A stretch of DNA of 41,214 nt from Candidatus Thermoflexus tengchongensis (GTDB lineage Bacteria > Chloroflexota > Anaerolineae > Thermoflexales > Thermoflexaceae). A model generated the notes under the pieces. That model saw nothing but the letters and a program-made list of their open reading frames with translations, searched no databases and was not told the origin of the DNA. Positions 41,039 to 41,214 of this stretch are shown piece after piece (position 1 is the stretch's first letter; the number at the start of each line of letters is the position of its first letter). The stretch spans positions 1 to 41,214 of the forward strand of contig JAEVEX010000055.1 in NCBI GenBank assembly GCA_016842085.1. The letters are read 5' to 3'. The translations under genes and the position numbers were made by a program.

Positions 41039-41214
41039 ATGGCCCGACGTAGAACAGTAACATTGACGGAAGAGGAACGCCAACAACTGATTAACCATCG
41101 AGATCACGATCCTCGTCCCTATGTGCGGGAACGCTGTGCTGCCATTCTGAAGGTTGCCGATGGGAAGGCCGCCTACTGGGTGGCGAAACACGGCTTGTTA
41201 AAGGAACGGGATCC
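41039..41214 (+). CDS. IS630-type transposase, N-terminal part (3' end outside window)
   Basis: From ATG 41039, after AAAGGAGCGAAAG, the frame runs to the window edge (58 codons). It reads RRRTVTLTEEERQQLINHRD, then YVRERCAAILKVADGKAAYW and VAKHGLLKERD, the N-terminal helix-turn-helix segment of IS630/Tc1-like transposases. It is similar to the fragment at 19722-19886, and is presumably the intact relative. Element end repeats cannot be set without the other end. Confidence 0.75.
   Translation, partial: MARRRTVTLTEEERQQLINHRDHDPRPYVRERCAAILKVADGKAAYWVAKHGLLKERD

Noticed and set aside
1-41214. CRISPR arrays and rRNA genes
   Set aside because: No regularly spaced repeats and no rRNA-like sequence were seen anywhere in the window.

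Overview
The window is GC-rich, densely coding bacterial chromosome. Gene content (Jag, YidC, YidD, RnpA, L34, ParA/ParB, L9, S12, LipB), the ECF sigma factor with its anti-sigma factor, and the lack of an obvious outer-membrane system suggest a thermophilic member of the Chloroflexota, perhaps Thermoflexus-like. That placement is an inference from protein character, not a database result.

Left edge to 11 kb (almost all minus strand): a cut-off IS110-type transposase, then an anti-sigma/ECF sigma pair coupled to an M24 peptidase. Next comes the block rpmH-rnpA-yidD-[beta-propeller lipoprotein]-yidC-jag-[PfkB kinase]-parA-parB. This is the conserved neighbourhood often found near a bacterial replication origin, but dnaA, rsmG and mnmE are absent here and I see no convincing oriC or parS. 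11-15.3 kb (plus): proC, a LOG-like Rossmann protein, a second PfkB kinase, then an SQR-like flavoprotein with a DUF1641 partner. 15.3-25 kb (minus): a DUF4058 protein, a 1060-residue secreted GH57 glycosidase, a C45-type hydrolase, a solitary CoA-transferase beta subunit, an HtrA protease, LipB, a RodZ-like protein and L9. Decayed transposase fragments lie at about 19.7 kb and 25.1 kb. A Phd-like/PIN toxin-antitoxin pair follows at 25.3-26.0 kb.

26.2-35.8 kb (plus) is the most interesting part. A consensus-like promoter and a leader of about 400 nt precede a compact run of eleven genes: rhodanese, a TusA-like protein, a DUF4242 protein, an SsuBAC-type ABC importer, an AprA/FrdA-like flavoprotein, a 2x[4Fe-4S] ferredoxin, a clade-D-like beta-carbonic anhydrase, an SBP56/methanethiol-oxidase-family protein and a small membrane protein. 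Most junctions overlap by a few bases. I read it as an organosulfur uptake and sulfur-release/oxidation locus: import of a sulfonate-like compound, redox C-S chemistry by flavoprotein plus ferredoxin, handling of C1-sulfur products (methanethiol, possibly COS/CS2), and sulfane-sulfur trafficking by rhodanese and TusA-like protein. The permease gene seems to carry a frameshift between its first membrane helix and the rest.

35.8-41.2 kb: a stand-alone rpsL behind a long leader, rluB with a polysaccharide deacetylase (minus), tRNA-Glu(TTC) and a purine-type phosphoribosyltransferase (minus), an orphan NMT1-like substrate-binding lipoprotein (minus), and at the right edge the start of an intact-looking IS630-type transposase that resembles the 19.7-kb fragment. 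Across the whole window the palindrome GGATCC is strikingly frequent.
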